64,000 nucleotides of DNA from Phorcus lineatus. Lineage: Eukaryota > Mollusca > Gastropoda > Trochida > Trochidae. This document shows, in pieces, positions 15,062-27,180 of this stretch (within the stretch, counting starts at the first letter, position 1; each line of letters starts with the position of its first letter). The position numbers were made by a program, and so were the translations under genes. The notes beneath the pieces were generated by a model. It was given only the letters and a program-made list of their open reading frames with translations. It was not told the origin of the DNA and searched no databases. Location: assembly GCA_921293015.1 (NCBI GenBank), contig OV121086.1:29932254-29996253 (forward strand), read 5' to 3'.

Positions 15062-16107
15062 TGAATAAATCGTGATGACATCGCAACGCTACATCGTATT
15101 GGAAAATCTATTGGATTATTGTATCAGGAAATGGACATTTCACATTCAATTGTATTATAGAATGTGTTTTGATGACAAATACATTGATACATTTAATGAA
15201 GGGAGCCACTTGGGTCAGACTCTATTACCTACTCTATTCAACAAAATGTCATCACTTCTTGCTGTTCCTAGTATTGTTTTTCATCAAGTAACAAACTACC
15301 GATTAATAAATCTTAATTCGTGAAATATTTGACTGCTCTGGTAAAAGAATATAATCACGCAGTTCATATAGTATAAACTTGATACAAGTTCGAAATTGTT
15401 GGCTATAGATGAAATTAGGTAATCAATATAGTTTTTCGGATATACGCCGCCTCATGACGTTTTAAAGCGAAATAAGAAGGATAGATAGTTGTCCTTTTGT
15501 CCAAAATTACAGTTTAATCCTGCATTGAAGGTAGGCCTATTTTAAGCAATTATTCATATGAGAAAAATTTCTTTGTCGTCTTTGGGCGGTGTCTTAGTTT
15601 TGAGTGTGCACAATAAGAGCATTGAGTTTTAAAATAGTTCCATCATTCTAACAATCCTAACTATTTGAAGAGAATGATTCATACCTGGATTCGCAAACAT
15701 TTTTGAGAAAATAACAGTCCTTTTTCTTCAGTGCACATCCAATTATCTTGCATATAAAGAGAGCTAAGCAACTTCAAATGTAAAGTAAATGGCGATATGT
15801 CAAACTGCAGGTAAGTAGAAAATAACCTGTACCAAATTAAATAGTTATTTTCGAACGTTTGCCAATTATGCAAAAGTTTGTAGACGAACTATAAATATAA
15901 TAACACAGCCGGAAGTGGTTATGTCGTGCGTTGACCCTTGCGCACTGTCTGTACGGACTGCAGCGACGCTGCCATGCGCCTTATTTGTTTAACACGATTT
16001 TGGACGGTTAACATGGGAAAACATTTGAATATATCTTACACACAGCTGTTAGCGTTATTTCTTGAAGAAAGAATCTCCTAACACGAGTGTAAGTACGTAC
16101 TGCATTG
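15062..16107. other. Noncoding intergenic DNA
   Basis: AT-rich; no gene seen. A more GC-rich patch at about 15910-15990 has no ORF. Confidence 0.4.
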
Positions 16108-16427
16108 GAGCGCGGTGGTGTAGTGGTTAGCATGCTGGCCTATCGCCGCCGACGACCCGGGTTCGAATCCCGGTGGAGACACCAAACATTTGTGACCTGG
16201 GGGCTGGGTCTCATACCGCGTTGTGTCCTTGGGCAAGGCACTTCATCCACATTGCACTCAGTCAACCCAGCTGTATAAATGGGTACCTGAATAAGGGAAG
16301 TACGGAAGCGCTAAGTAGCTGCTGTAGTACAATTCCTTCAGGGTAATAATGTACCGCCAGTGAGCAGTGCCTCGCACTGGATATTAGGCGTTAAATTGTA
16401 TATTATCATTATTATTATTATTATTAA
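16108..16427 (+). mobile_element. tRNA-derived SINE, near full length
   Basis: Starts with a tRNA-like head (about 16108-16181). The A-box is TGGTGTAGTGG (16116-16126) and the B-box is GGTTCGAATCC (16160-16170), inside a perfect T-arm stem (CCGGG/CCCGG). The head is followed by a tRNA-unrelated body, then a 3' region with a CCAGTG...CACTGG stem-loop, GGCGTTAAATTG and an (ATT)n tail. Box sequences match polymerase III consensus, so the copy may be transcribable. No clear target-site duplication is visible. Confidence 0.9.
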
Positions 16428-17788
16428 AACCCGAGAAGGCCGGATCGAAGAGCTTCCTACAAAGGATGATGATTAAACGACTCCATCTCGTTTGATATTT
16501 TACTCGAAATGATATACCTCCATATCAAATTCGTGGACAAATGGTAACTTATAATATTTAGCCCCAGCCCCCACGATGACACGGGGTGGGGAGAGTATTG
16601 AAAGATGAATCGATGAAAATATCTGCATATATTCGTAGCTTTTAGATCTAAGAGCATACATGACAAGGGCGATCGTTTTTTTCAGTCTCATTAAAATTGA
16701 CAGTGTTCCGATGAATTTTTTGAAATTTTTTGAAATTCACTCTACTGGGAACAAAACTTGTTTTCTTTTTTTTTATATTAAGAAATAGAGTATATTTTCC
16801 AATATGTTAAACCTAAACTTGTTTTATCAGGGGTCTCCTTTCAACAACGGTCTGAAAGACGCCCCTTTTGTCTATTTTATACAGATTTTTGCCATGGAAT
16901 GCAAACGATTCCAATAATCTCAGCTCACATACCTCATGTCGGTTAAAAACTGCTTCAGGGTCAGTTGAAATCCAGCTGATGTTTTTTTAAATATGACCTG
17001 CCGCTCTTTTACGCAACATGAAGAATAAACCTTCTTCACTTTGAGTTCAGACGTTATCACATGAACTAGTGCCCTGCTCGTTCGAAAGCGCATCTGGATA
17101 TTCAAAATGGAAGCGCGTGTTTACAAATTCTCAGTGTTTAAGAGACGTTTGCAACTCGGACCCTTATGAAGGATCTACCACGTGGTTAGAGCGCGGAGGC
17201 TGTAGAGCTATGAGTTTTGGCCGCAGAAGGTGGCTAGAATTAATTGTTAGTGTATTAATTGTATGCTTTAAGGGGTTGTTCTAAGGATAATATAGTTATG
17301 ATATTATAATGAACACCTTCTATCAGTTTTTAATAGTAAAGCAGTATTAGGTAAACTAATGGATGCATATTTGAACACGAAACTGCCACAAGAGTTTTTT
17401 TTTTATACAAAGCACCGTAGTCCCTCGTAAAGACGCCCCTAGCGTCTGTTTTTTCCAGACACCTGGTCTCCTATCGGTAAAATACGGTAGATATATTATT
17501 TGAAATCTACTGCGGAAGCCAGGCTTGTATAGTAGCCATTCAAACGCTTAAATTGATAGCCTTAATTCTTCATCCACGAAGAAAATTCATTATTTATAAT
17601 CTATTTGTTTCATTATGTATAGATATATATATAAAAACACTGTCCTATATGGCCAAAATAAACTTATGTTGTATTATTTTAATTAGTTGGTGTTTATTTA
17701 CTGAAAAAGTTGGACGAAATGGGTGAGGTTGCTTTTCTAAAACCCCTGCAGCTAAGGCACTTTCATGAAAAAAACGCCACTATTATTA
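16428..17788. other. Noncoding upstream region of the 649-residue gene
   Basis: No gene supported. Short frames on both strands at 16.5-17.3 kb have no conserved motifs. The interval ends at the CRE cluster next to the gene. Confidence 0.4.
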
Positions 17789-17844
17789 TGACGTCATTGG
17801 CGATACTTTGTGTTGTGACGTTACCTACAGCAACACTGACGTCA
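17789..17844 (+). promoter_or_regulatory. CRE pair in the proximal promoter of the 649-residue gene
   Basis: Two perfect TGACGTCA palindromes (17789-17796 and 17837-17844) with a TGACGT half site between them (from 17816), 36-91 bp upstream of the ATG. CREB/ATF-type bZIP factors bind this sequence in animals. Position and number suggest cAMP- or stress-responsive control, but no TATA box is evident and the transcription start is unknown. Confidence 0.55.
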
Positions 17845-17879
17845 CAATACGCCGCTGTACAACGAATGTGAGAAACAGC

Positions 17880-20819
17880 ATGGCTAACAAGATGATGTTG
17901 TTTAGGAATAATTTTGCTCATTGTTGCGTCAAATATGAAAAAGAAAAGCAGGAAGAAGAATCGTTGACAACTCTGACATGGCCACTTTCGTCGGCTCTAA
18001 TGGAGCTAGCAATCCAATGTCGACTTCCTCACGGGAAGATTAACTGGGCGCTACTGCACAATGAGATTGGACAGGTCGGAATAGGAAAGTGGGGCAAAAA
18101 CTGTGCGCATCATTTCAAACCGATCAAAAACACCAAACAGTATAAGGTAAGAAAACAACTTATCCGTGTTTTGCTACAAAGTTATGGCTAATATAACAGT
18201 TTCAAATTACTTTTCGGTAATGTCAACTAACACCTTATCGAACTTCAATTTATCGATGAAATTTAACCGAAAATGATTAGTAATTGTATTACTCGAGTGT
18301 AGGCGCTATGCAAACTCGTTTTCAATATCATTATCACTCTCAAACTAGGCGTTTCAGCTACAAAATCACAAAATTATAAAACTATGAAAATATAATGTTG
18401 ACAGAAAAAAGTAAAAGCGTTAAACCTATTCAGCAATCGAGCCACTAAATTATTTACTGCTTATATTTTTTTTAATGCTAGCTACTTTCTTAAAAACAGC
18501 TGCTGTCACTAGTGTCAGATTATTTCGTAACATTTAGAATATACACAAAGAACTTACCTGAGCAACCCTAATGTTTTAAACACAATTGTTCTGAGACAAC
18601 TTGTCAGTCCAACAGTTATTGATATTAGCTAGACCAATCATTTTACAGTGTAGAAACGAAAACACCACTCAACCATCATTTCACTGTCTTTGAAAACTGA
18701 TTGTACAACAACTTATTATTTTGGGATTAAATTCCAAGTTTCTTTATAATTGGAAAAAGAATATCAAAGTTTCTTGCTGTAAAGTGATAAGAATAATTCT
18801 TTCACTTGGAACGATGAAACCTTATTAACTGACATTTTAACACATGTCAACCGTTGAAACAGTAGACTACAAAAGTTCTAACTTACAAAATTATGATTCC
18901 CTCAAACTCATATTATTATATATATATTGGCAGTTCTTCTTTTCACTGATGCCTTATATACAGATCTCAGAAGCTGTAGGAACTTTTTTTCTTATGTTTT
19001 CATTACTTATATTTTGGTCGTGAAAACAATGGAGCCCGCTCTACCGTAATCGTTGCTAAGCATAGGTGCATATTCGCAAATATTGTAAGTATGACATTGC
19101 TTATGATAAAAGCAAGAACTTGATTTTGTTTTACAGAAATGGGTTTTGGAGCGGAGATCTCGAGCAAATGGTTTCAGAGAGCACCTGAGCGCTATACCAA
19201 TACCCATTGGCAACAGTGAAACTGGTGACATCAAGGAAAAACAAGACGATAATGTCTCCGCCGTCCCGGAAGTGATGCACGCGATTAACCTTGACCCTGG
19301 CATCGGAGACGTTTCAACTGATACGTTCGACAGCTTCTTTAACGATTCGAGTACTGAAGAGGTCTCAGAAAAACTGGCTATTTCTCCAATCAAAGGGCAA
19401 GATCGAAAGGATTGCTCTCCCATTCCCTGCCACTATGGTGATGGCGATGTTAAGGTCAAGGTTACTCCTCCTTTTAAAGATTTTGATACGCCTTCCCATC
19501 GTCTGGCATCTGAATCAATGCCTGCTAATCCCTTTATCCCTGAACAATCTGAGTTAAAAGAATTTCAATGGAGGGAGGCAGCTAGTTTTTTTGAAAATCC
19601 TGAGTATGAGGATGTAAGCCCTGTTCAGATCAGCGATTTAGAAAAAGATGTAAAGGAGTTTCTATCTGATTTGATAGAAGAGGTGTGTGATATACACGAT
19701 CGGAAGGTTCTAACCAACGTGGTGATGAGGCTGGTTGGAGACTCATCCTCTCATCACTTCCTGTACATGCCCTCCAATCTCGACCTGGATACCCGGGAAC
19801 TGGAAGAAGCGATGAGGAAACTCACTCTTGAAGTCTCAGGACCCGGTTCAGCACCTCCGTCGTCAGCTGCTTCGTCAGTGTACGTAATTCAACATGGATC
19901 TTCAGAAGCATCACCGGACTATACAACGGAGTTCAACATCAGCATCAACACCGTGAACGGTTTGATTGAAGGTTTTGATGTTGTTGGTGATGATTCACAG
20001 CAGGATACTGATGATTCGTCTAAGCAGAGACCGAATAGAAAGGTCACGGTTTCAGTGGCTAAGGTTTTGGACGAACTAGACAGATACAGAGCAGAAGATC
20101 AGTTTCTGTGCGGCGCCAAGCCTGTGTCTTCTGTTAGTTGTGACTCACTTCCGGTCATAAGGAACCAAGAGTCACCTGATGAGGGAATGTGTTGTGACAG
20201 TTTGGGTCTGGAGGGGACAAACATCCTGAGGGTTTCCATATCGTCGCCATGTGTCATGATTAAAAGTCCCTTTCAGGTCAAAGCAATCGTGCGTTCAGAG
20301 AAACCTTCAAATGATAGTGAAACTCCTTTTGATACCGAAGAAACATCGGTGACGGCTTTTGTGCCGGATTTGAACAGTTCAATGGAGGTTAACCCCCCTG
20401 TCAGCATTGACAGTATACAGGTTGACTCTTCGCTCTCATCCTCCATCTCATCACTCATCAACGATGTCAACGACATTTACGACTACAACGCAGACACGGA
20501 AGAAGACCTTGATGCAAAGGCATCTGGTGAGGGCAGAAGATCAACACGAGGGAGCAGCACCAACTCCAAAAACAGCAGCTGCTCGGACGTCGTGCATCAG
20601 GCCAACTCTGTTTTCCTTTTGGACAAGAGCGTTAACGAGGCTGATCTTGAAATGATTGAACTGGGTCAAGGTGAGTCACGGGCTCAGACTCGAGTTCTGG
20701 AGCCTGTAAAGGAGTCTATGTCCGCCACATCAACGACTGGTACTGACACTTGCTCTGGCACATCAGAATCTTCGAGCCAGGAGTCCCTGCATAACCAAAC
20801 GGCCTGTCATGTTTCTTGA
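17880..20819 (+). CDS. 649-residue acidic, mostly disordered protein with Myb/SANT-like N-terminus; unrecognised family
   Basis: Two exons, 17880-18146 and 19137-20819, join in phase 0 (GTAAGA donor, TTTTACAG acceptor). The ATG at 17880 has a strong context (A at -3, G at +4). Exon 1 encodes tryptophans at residues 34, 56 and 71, with helical spacers (ALMELAIQC, KINWALLHNEIG, KWGKNCAHHF) that resemble a Myb/SANT helix-turn-helix; a fourth tryptophan is residue 91, in exon 2. The rest is Ser/Asp/Glu-rich and probably disordered. One likely amphipathic helical segment lies at about 250-290 (DLEKDVKEFLSDLIEEV) and a Ser-rich acidic tail runs from about 520 to 649. There is no signal peptide or membrane segment. 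A nuclear factor with an acidic activation-type region is a reasonable guess, not a demonstrated role. The 1.65-kb uninterrupted second exon and clear codon periodicity make the gene itself secure. Shorter frames on either strand here are shadows. Confidence 0.85.
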
Positions 20820-20828
20820 TTACTTATG

Positions 20829-20834
20829 AATAAA
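20829..20834 (+). terminator. Poly(A) signal very close to the stop codon
   Basis: AATAAA begins 10 nt after the TGA of the 649-residue gene, implying a 3' UTR of only a few tens of bases if used. I see no other strong signal nearby. Confidence 0.6.
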
Positions 20835-22432
20835 AACTGTTGAAACAAACCCCTTCTTATTGACCATTCCTTGATCAAGATAAATTCTAGTGGAGTCATG
20901 TTAAATCTGATTGAAACGTCAAAAACCATAATTCATTAAATTACGTGAACATTAATGTATACTAAAGGAGTGTGCGGCACATCGAATTATCTTTAAAATT
21001 CATTAGTATTGAAAAATAATAAGCTGCTCACAAGATGCAGTATGGGACAAGAACCCTACACCTCCGCCCGTGTAAAGTCTAGGCTCAGGGAAGGTTGGGT
21101 GCAAAGGGGGGTTTGTAACATTGCAGAGCTCTATTTTTTAACAAGGTTGCTATAAGATCGTTCCAGAATCTTGATTATTTGCACTCGTGATGGATCGCCC
21201 GTCCAAAAGTGACAAAGTGCTAAGAAAACGCTCAGACAACTTAATTTAGAAAGCACTTTGTCATGTTTACCGGTTCCTATTCACGAGGTGGTTTCATCAT
21301 CAACAACTCATAAAGGCTGCCAAGCCCCTTATCTTCGCTATCCGTTATCTTGGTGCTCAAAGACTTCTCTCCAGGAACACTCCTTTTCATGGACTGAGCT
21401 CTATTGTTCACTTAGACTGACAAACGGGCTTTTAGTTTTTATACAGAGATTTTAAATGAAATATTTCAAGAGTGCCGCTGGGTTTGGGTCATGTCGATTG
21501 GCATTTATGAATCTTTGTCTCAGCAATCACATTATATTCAAATATTGTCGACACCTAGGAATCTTTGTGTCGATTTTCTCATTTTACAGGACTCAGATTT
21601 TTTGGGACATTTAGGAAACGTTGTCTTAAGCGTCACATCATAGAAGACTCAGCATTTGAACGAAATTAAGGAATCTTCGTCTGTTAGTTCAGAACTTAAG
21701 AATGACAACGTTTCAAATTCAAATACCACTTAGGTTCTGCGTGGGTGTAATTTATGAAACGTGTTTACGTTTGTAATTAAACGTATTAATGTGACGTGGG
21801 TCAATCAGATTTTAAAAGAGAGACTCTGAAATGCGAGGGCTCATTTAATCAAGGATATAAAGCCTTTTCTTCTTTGAGTACGATGACGCGACGTTAAATA
21901 ATTGTATGTGGATTGTCAAAATTTGATTTGTAATTAATGCAAAGTTACCTGGAGATGCGCGCCACGAAACCTGATTTTTTTTTATTTCCCAAAGGTGAAC
22001 AAGGGATACACGCAAGTGACAAATCATATGGCACACTTGTGAGTGTTTACCAAATATCCATTCGAGTGTCACAGACGACAACATACTGCAACCACTGAGC
22101 CGATGTTGCTGGAGAAAATTAACATATGAACATGTGCACATATGAAAATTATATCGCTTATGTTTCAGGATTTGCGTAACAAGCAATCAAGCACGCGGCG
22201 TGCATTCTACACTTGATTTTCAAGCGACAGACACATTTGCTGAATTCAGTTTAGTGTTTTTTTTATGTTAAACTTGCATTTTATGTTTGAATTACATCAA
22301 AGGAAAAGCATGAAATTCGCTGACATTAACATTTCCATTACATTGACACATCATGCTTAACAATTGTACGTGACGTTAGTCAGAATGCGATTTAATGAAA
22401 AAAATATATTGTGGAATCAGAGACAGACTATT
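20835..22432. other. Noncoding intergenic DNA
   Basis: No gene supported. The 113-codon minus frame at 21845-22186 has no recognisable motif and unremarkable composition. Confidence 0.4.
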
Positions 22433-22512
22433 ATTACCCGAGGAAGTGTGTCATGTGACTTTTACGTTTCGCGGCCATCGCATGACGTCATGCTAATTGT
22501 TTCTTGACGTCA
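22433..22512. promoter_or_regulatory. ETS/CRE-like site cluster (right module)
   Basis: ATTACCCGAGGAAGTGTG (from 22433) closely matches ATTACCAGAGGAAGTGTG at 14867. It is followed by perfect CREs at 22483-22490 and 22505-22512, then TGACATCA. The interval is more compact than the left module. Function is inferred from motifs only. Confidence 0.35.
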
Positions 22513-23879
22513 CAGATGACATCACATGATAGAGCATTATTTCACAGAGAAGAATAGCATTTTTTGTCACTCAGTGAAATAACGGATCTTATTTTCATCG
22601 TAAAATGGCATACTTCACCATTGAAAATATAGTAAATAGGGGTATGTTGGAGGTTGTCTCCCTATATAGATGTTATAGTGGTCGATACAGATATAGTGTT
22701 TATATAATTGACAACGAGTACTCGTGTAAATAGGTTCAAAATGTAATATGCTTCTTCGTCATTGCACAGAATACCGATTCATTTTTGGAAAAATCCTTTT
22801 TTTTCTTTCTGTCTCCAAAGCTAAAAAAAATTATTTTAAAAAAAAGTCTTTAAGGATTGGCGTTATTTAATATTAATTGAACTGTACAACCTTTGAGGTG
22901 ACTTTGTTGAAACGGAAAATAGGATCCAGTAATTATTTGCGGTTTTGCGTATTTCTCAAATGTGCAAATTGACCTGTGTACTTCTGAAAATTTACCTGTT
23001 ATTAAGAATTGTATCAAGGTAATCCTGAACTGTCATTTTTTTCAATGCAATTCTAACACATTGATAACAGTAATTCGAAAACAACTTGAACGAGACAGAG
23101 AAAGTTATTAACCACAAAGCTCTCAATGAACCCATCTACGATTGATCTTATTATCGTATCACTTGAATTCTTCAAGGAAGACATTACGATGAAGTAGACA
23201 TAGAAACATCTTAAAGTAATTGAAACAACACGAACAATTTCCGGGTTGTGAACACACCAAGCCAACTTTTGTTATTTAATTTTTTAAACCCCGTTCATTC
23301 ACCTGTTACCGGAAATGGCAATTTAGTATTTCTGTTTCGAAATAACCAAACTGAATGTTTACATAGGAACTTGCATTGGAATTACGTACTTGAATTTTTT
23401 CTGATTGTTCTAAATTTCAAATGCTCTCTATCGCTACGTGAGCGATAATATAGATTACAAATAAAGCTCTAATTTTGAACTTATTAAGAAAGGTATATTC
23501 CTTCAAAGTTTTAGAAAAGATTAATTTGTTTTCATTCAATTATAATCTTTATCAGTGCAATTTGAAACAAAACCCCTGTTAAAGCGACATATGAAAATAC
23601 AGGTACTTGGGTTTGGATCTGGTAAGCTCTTTTATGATTAACATTGGCTTATTTCTATGTTAAAGGACTTCTATTTTATGGTTCAAAATGCCGTAAAGTC
23701 ATCAATTGAAAATGTATCAGCTACGAGGGAGTCCAAAATAGCACTTTTTATTGTAACGTTTCATATTTATTAGTCAATTTTTGACATCGCGTTCTAAAAT
23801 GCCTTTTAGTGAAGTGCGGTGAGGTGATATGGGGTTTAACACCTCTTTCAAGAATATTTTACTTATATCGCGGCTTCTA
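22513..23879. other. Noncoding intergenic DNA
   Basis: AT-rich, no gene or clear repeat seen. Confidence 0.4.
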
Positions 23880-24098
23880 AAATTATTGCAGGGAGAAAGC
23901 CCGCAACACAATTGTGGCTATGTATTGCGGTGAAACCTGCGAGCATCGGCTGGAACTGGCAAACCATGGGTGGTACTACACTGAAATTTTGTGTAGCATT
24001 GCACCCAAACCTGACTGCATGTAGAACTCTACTGCAGACAAAGTTGCCGAGCCCCTGGCGGGATTCGAACCACGGACCTCTTGATCCGAAGCCGAATT
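23880..24098 (-). mobile_element. Degenerate tRNA-related SINE fragment
   Basis: Read on the minus strand it starts near a B-box (GGTTCGAATCCC, 24071-24060) with a downstream unique body, and ends in a TTGCGGG...CCCTGCAA stem-loop near 23890. No A-box is recognisable upstream, so the head is truncated or decayed. Open frames crossing it on both strands (23863-24267) are by-products. Confidence 0.5.
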
Positions 24099-26559
24099 TT
24101 AGTGAAGTAAATCTTGATGTATTTTGCCTATTTCCTGAAGCCTCCTTCGGGAATAAGTAGAAGGTATTAACGTTGCCCATTACAAACCGTGTATACGAGA
24201 CACATGCCTTGCTCACGCTCAGAGAATACAAGTTTCTTTTCAATTCATATTCCTTATTGTTATTCATGTAACGTTATCATTACTCTGTACCATTATATAG
24301 AATTTAAATACAGTCAGCACGTTTTCATTTCAGTTTTAAATGTATCAAACAGATATGAACATTATTTTAGCAGATGTGAAAATACATATTCAACATTCAA
24401 GTTGATTTAGGCTTCTATATACATTTTGAACAAAACTCTCAGCATACTCTCAAATTTTCAAGTGCATATGTTTGTCTATCCTTCTATCTTGAAAGGTCAG
24501 GCTGACACTGACAAGGTTATTGAGGGAGTCGTGGACAGGATGTCTCGTTCAGAACTAGATTTCAGGTTATCGGAATAATGATTGCGAGATTTCCACCATT
24601 TCTGTGTTCTGAAGTGACAGTTTGAGATTTATAGATGGAAAATGTGTTTTTCGTTAATGAACAGTGTTTAAGTGCAAAATATGTGGTCCTAATTAACGTA
24701 TGTGATCTAAGGCACTTAATAATGATATATGACGAAATGAGATGTCACCTAATAGGAGTTGTTTCGGTGTAATTAGCGAACAGCGTGTTGGTTGTACTGA
24801 AACATGTTATAATGCATCCAAAAGGTTTGTTCATCCACTTTGAAATGCCGTGCAGGCATAAAACCATAAATTTGGAACATTCTTTTCGCATTTAATCTTT
24901 AATAAAAGATAAAAATGCTATCTGTGAATCAAAATGTTTAAAAGTTAGAATCCTAAAATCATCGTCGTTGTCACCGTTGTAATTATCACCATTCGAGTCA
25001 AATTATTCATTAATTAGGCTATTGGTTTTCGTGATTCATTGTATTTCAACACCCGCAAATTTAGTTTTAGACCGAGTTAGCTGTAGGTTTTAAGTGATTA
25101 AATTTGCTTTAAATCACTAGGTTGCGAGTTTTAAAGATTAGTAACTGACAATCATCGCTTATGACGTGGAGTTTTTACATGATGTGACAAATAAATACCT
25201 AATTGCACTCATCTAGGAAAAGAACGTTTTGTATGTATTTGTGCAATTAAGTGGGGGGCTTACAAATGTGCCACGTTTTATTTCAACATCTTGGAACGGA
25301 TAGACAATTAATAAGTTCCATGATTAATTTTACCAAGAGCAGCCCCACAGGGCGTATTCAAGCCAGAGTTATTTGATTATGTGATTACTGAAATCGTACT
25401 GCATCAGAGCTTTTTATTGAAAAAAGATCCTGTAAAGCAAGATATTTAAAGGAGCAATTGAATCAATATATCATATCAATATCTTAAACCGTATTTCCTA
25501 TTTCCATACATTGTCAAATATAAAGAAGCCTTTAATACAGTCTAGGTCCACATTCAGCAAGTCTAGATTGACTGAAAACACAAAGAAAAACATTTTATGG
25601 ATGAAGAAAATTATTACATTTTCATAGACTAAATTTTAGTCTAGGAGTGGTGTAATGTTGTGTGTTTGGATGAGGGGGTTGACGTGATAGGAAACCGAGG
25701 GATTATGTGATTGGACAGGATTTTGATGTTATATGTTAGGCTACATTTGATATTTTTGTACATATGTGTAGCATCCTGACCGATTGTGGTTACATATCGT
25801 AAATTAAATATCCAAATCATTATAGAAACAGCATTGTCAATTCCCAAAACATCATTATGATTTTTCAGCCTTTATCCTTAGAAAATGCTATGTTGATTTA
25901 CTACATGGCCATTGGCTTTTAGATACTACACAACAGCAAGCAGGCAAATTGAAAACGATGTTACCATCTACCTAGGATACAGATACCCTATAAAGTTTGA
26001 TACATATACGGTGGAACATCAATTGTGTTTTCATTTCTTTGAAGTTACCTCTTCTAAAAAGCAAGCGGTTCTTTATAGTGTATCTTCTAAGGATACGTTT
26101 TCTTCATAATCTGAGGACATAACTCAACCAAGGGACTCATCCTTCGCTCGTTTACACAAATGTCAAGGTCAGTCAAGAATAGATAACTCAAACTCGTTTT
26201 GCCAAGGATGTTTTGGTTTTAAAGTTATGGGGAGACGTTTTGTGCTCCCGAAGGCCAAGAACAAGGTCAGTCAAGAGAACAACGCTAATCCCTGTTTTAC
26301 TGAGGTCTGTAATGCTTACAACGTAGAGGGAAGTCGGCAAGGTTGCTCATTACACCGGCGTCTGTTCCCGCCATGTTTATTGTTTACTTCAGTAGACTAT
26401 AACAAACCCTCTGGAACTGATGCGGCTGTGGCTGGTTTGGAGTAGATTAGTGTAATGGTGCATGGACGAGCAGACGATAGGGCTGACAGAGGGTCATCCA
26501 TTGTAAAGCGGCGTGTTAGAGTATTTTCCAGTATGTTTTATTCATCGATATCCTCCGTT
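24099..26559. other. Noncoding intergenic DNA with one short ORF
   Basis: No confident gene. An ATG-initiated 36-codon frame at 24468-24578 has rather protein-like composition but no supporting context. The motif AAGGTCAGTCAAGA recurs at about 26165 and 26263. Confidence 0.35.
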
Positions 26560-27180
26560 ATCCAATTTCTTACTTTATTTGTGTCTCTCTACTTCGCTCC
26601 TCGTCTCTATCTCCCTTTGCTATAATCCTTTGATCTCCTTTTCTCTCTGCATGTATATCTCTATGTTCTTATCTGTGTATCTGTGTCTCTGTCTCCATCT
26701 ATCTCTGTATCTATATTCTCTCTCGTCTCTGTCTCCATCTATCTCTGTGTCTATATTCTCTCTCGTCGTTTCCCCAGTCTATCTGTGTGTCTATATTCTC
26801 TCTCTTCGTTGTCCCAGCCTATCTCTGTATCTGTGTCCCTGTCTCCTTATCTTTGTCGCTACTTTCCGTTTCTGTGTCTCTCTGTCTGTCAGTCTCTCAG
26901 TCTGTCTGTCTCTCTGACTCTTGTACTCTGGTTTTGTGACTGCAATTTATTTTGGCTCTCTGTACGTGTTCTTTTATAAATATCTATCTAAGTCTATATA
27001 TATCTTTAGGATGTCTCTGTCCATCTATTTATGTATGTCTCCTATGACGTTCTATCATTTCTCTGTATCGTCATCATTTCTATTCTCTCAAACTAACTTC
27101 TGCCCATAACATTTCACCATCTCCCATATAAATCACTTCCCGTGTCCATCTATATGTCTGTCTCTCTTTCTCTCCGTCTT
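26560..27180 (+). repeat. Pyrimidine-rich low-complexity block with 40-bp minisatellite
   Basis: TCTC/CTGT-rich sequence. CTATATTCTCTCTC recurs at 26711, 26751 and 26791, an exact 40-bp period over three to four units, followed by (CTGT)n near 26880-26915. Long Ser/Leu/Tyr frames here arise from the low complexity and are not genes. Confidence 0.85.

Noticed and set aside
16108..16181. A functional tRNA gene
   Set aside because: The tRNA-like head is fused to a SINE body and (ATT)n tail, so it is a retroposon and not a tRNA gene.
19007..19423. 138-codon minus frame
   Set aside because: Antisense shadow of exon 2 of the 649-residue gene.
26513..26979. 134- and 98-codon Ser/Leu/Tyr-rich frames
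   Set aside because: Translations of pyrimidine-rich minisatellite sequence, not genes.
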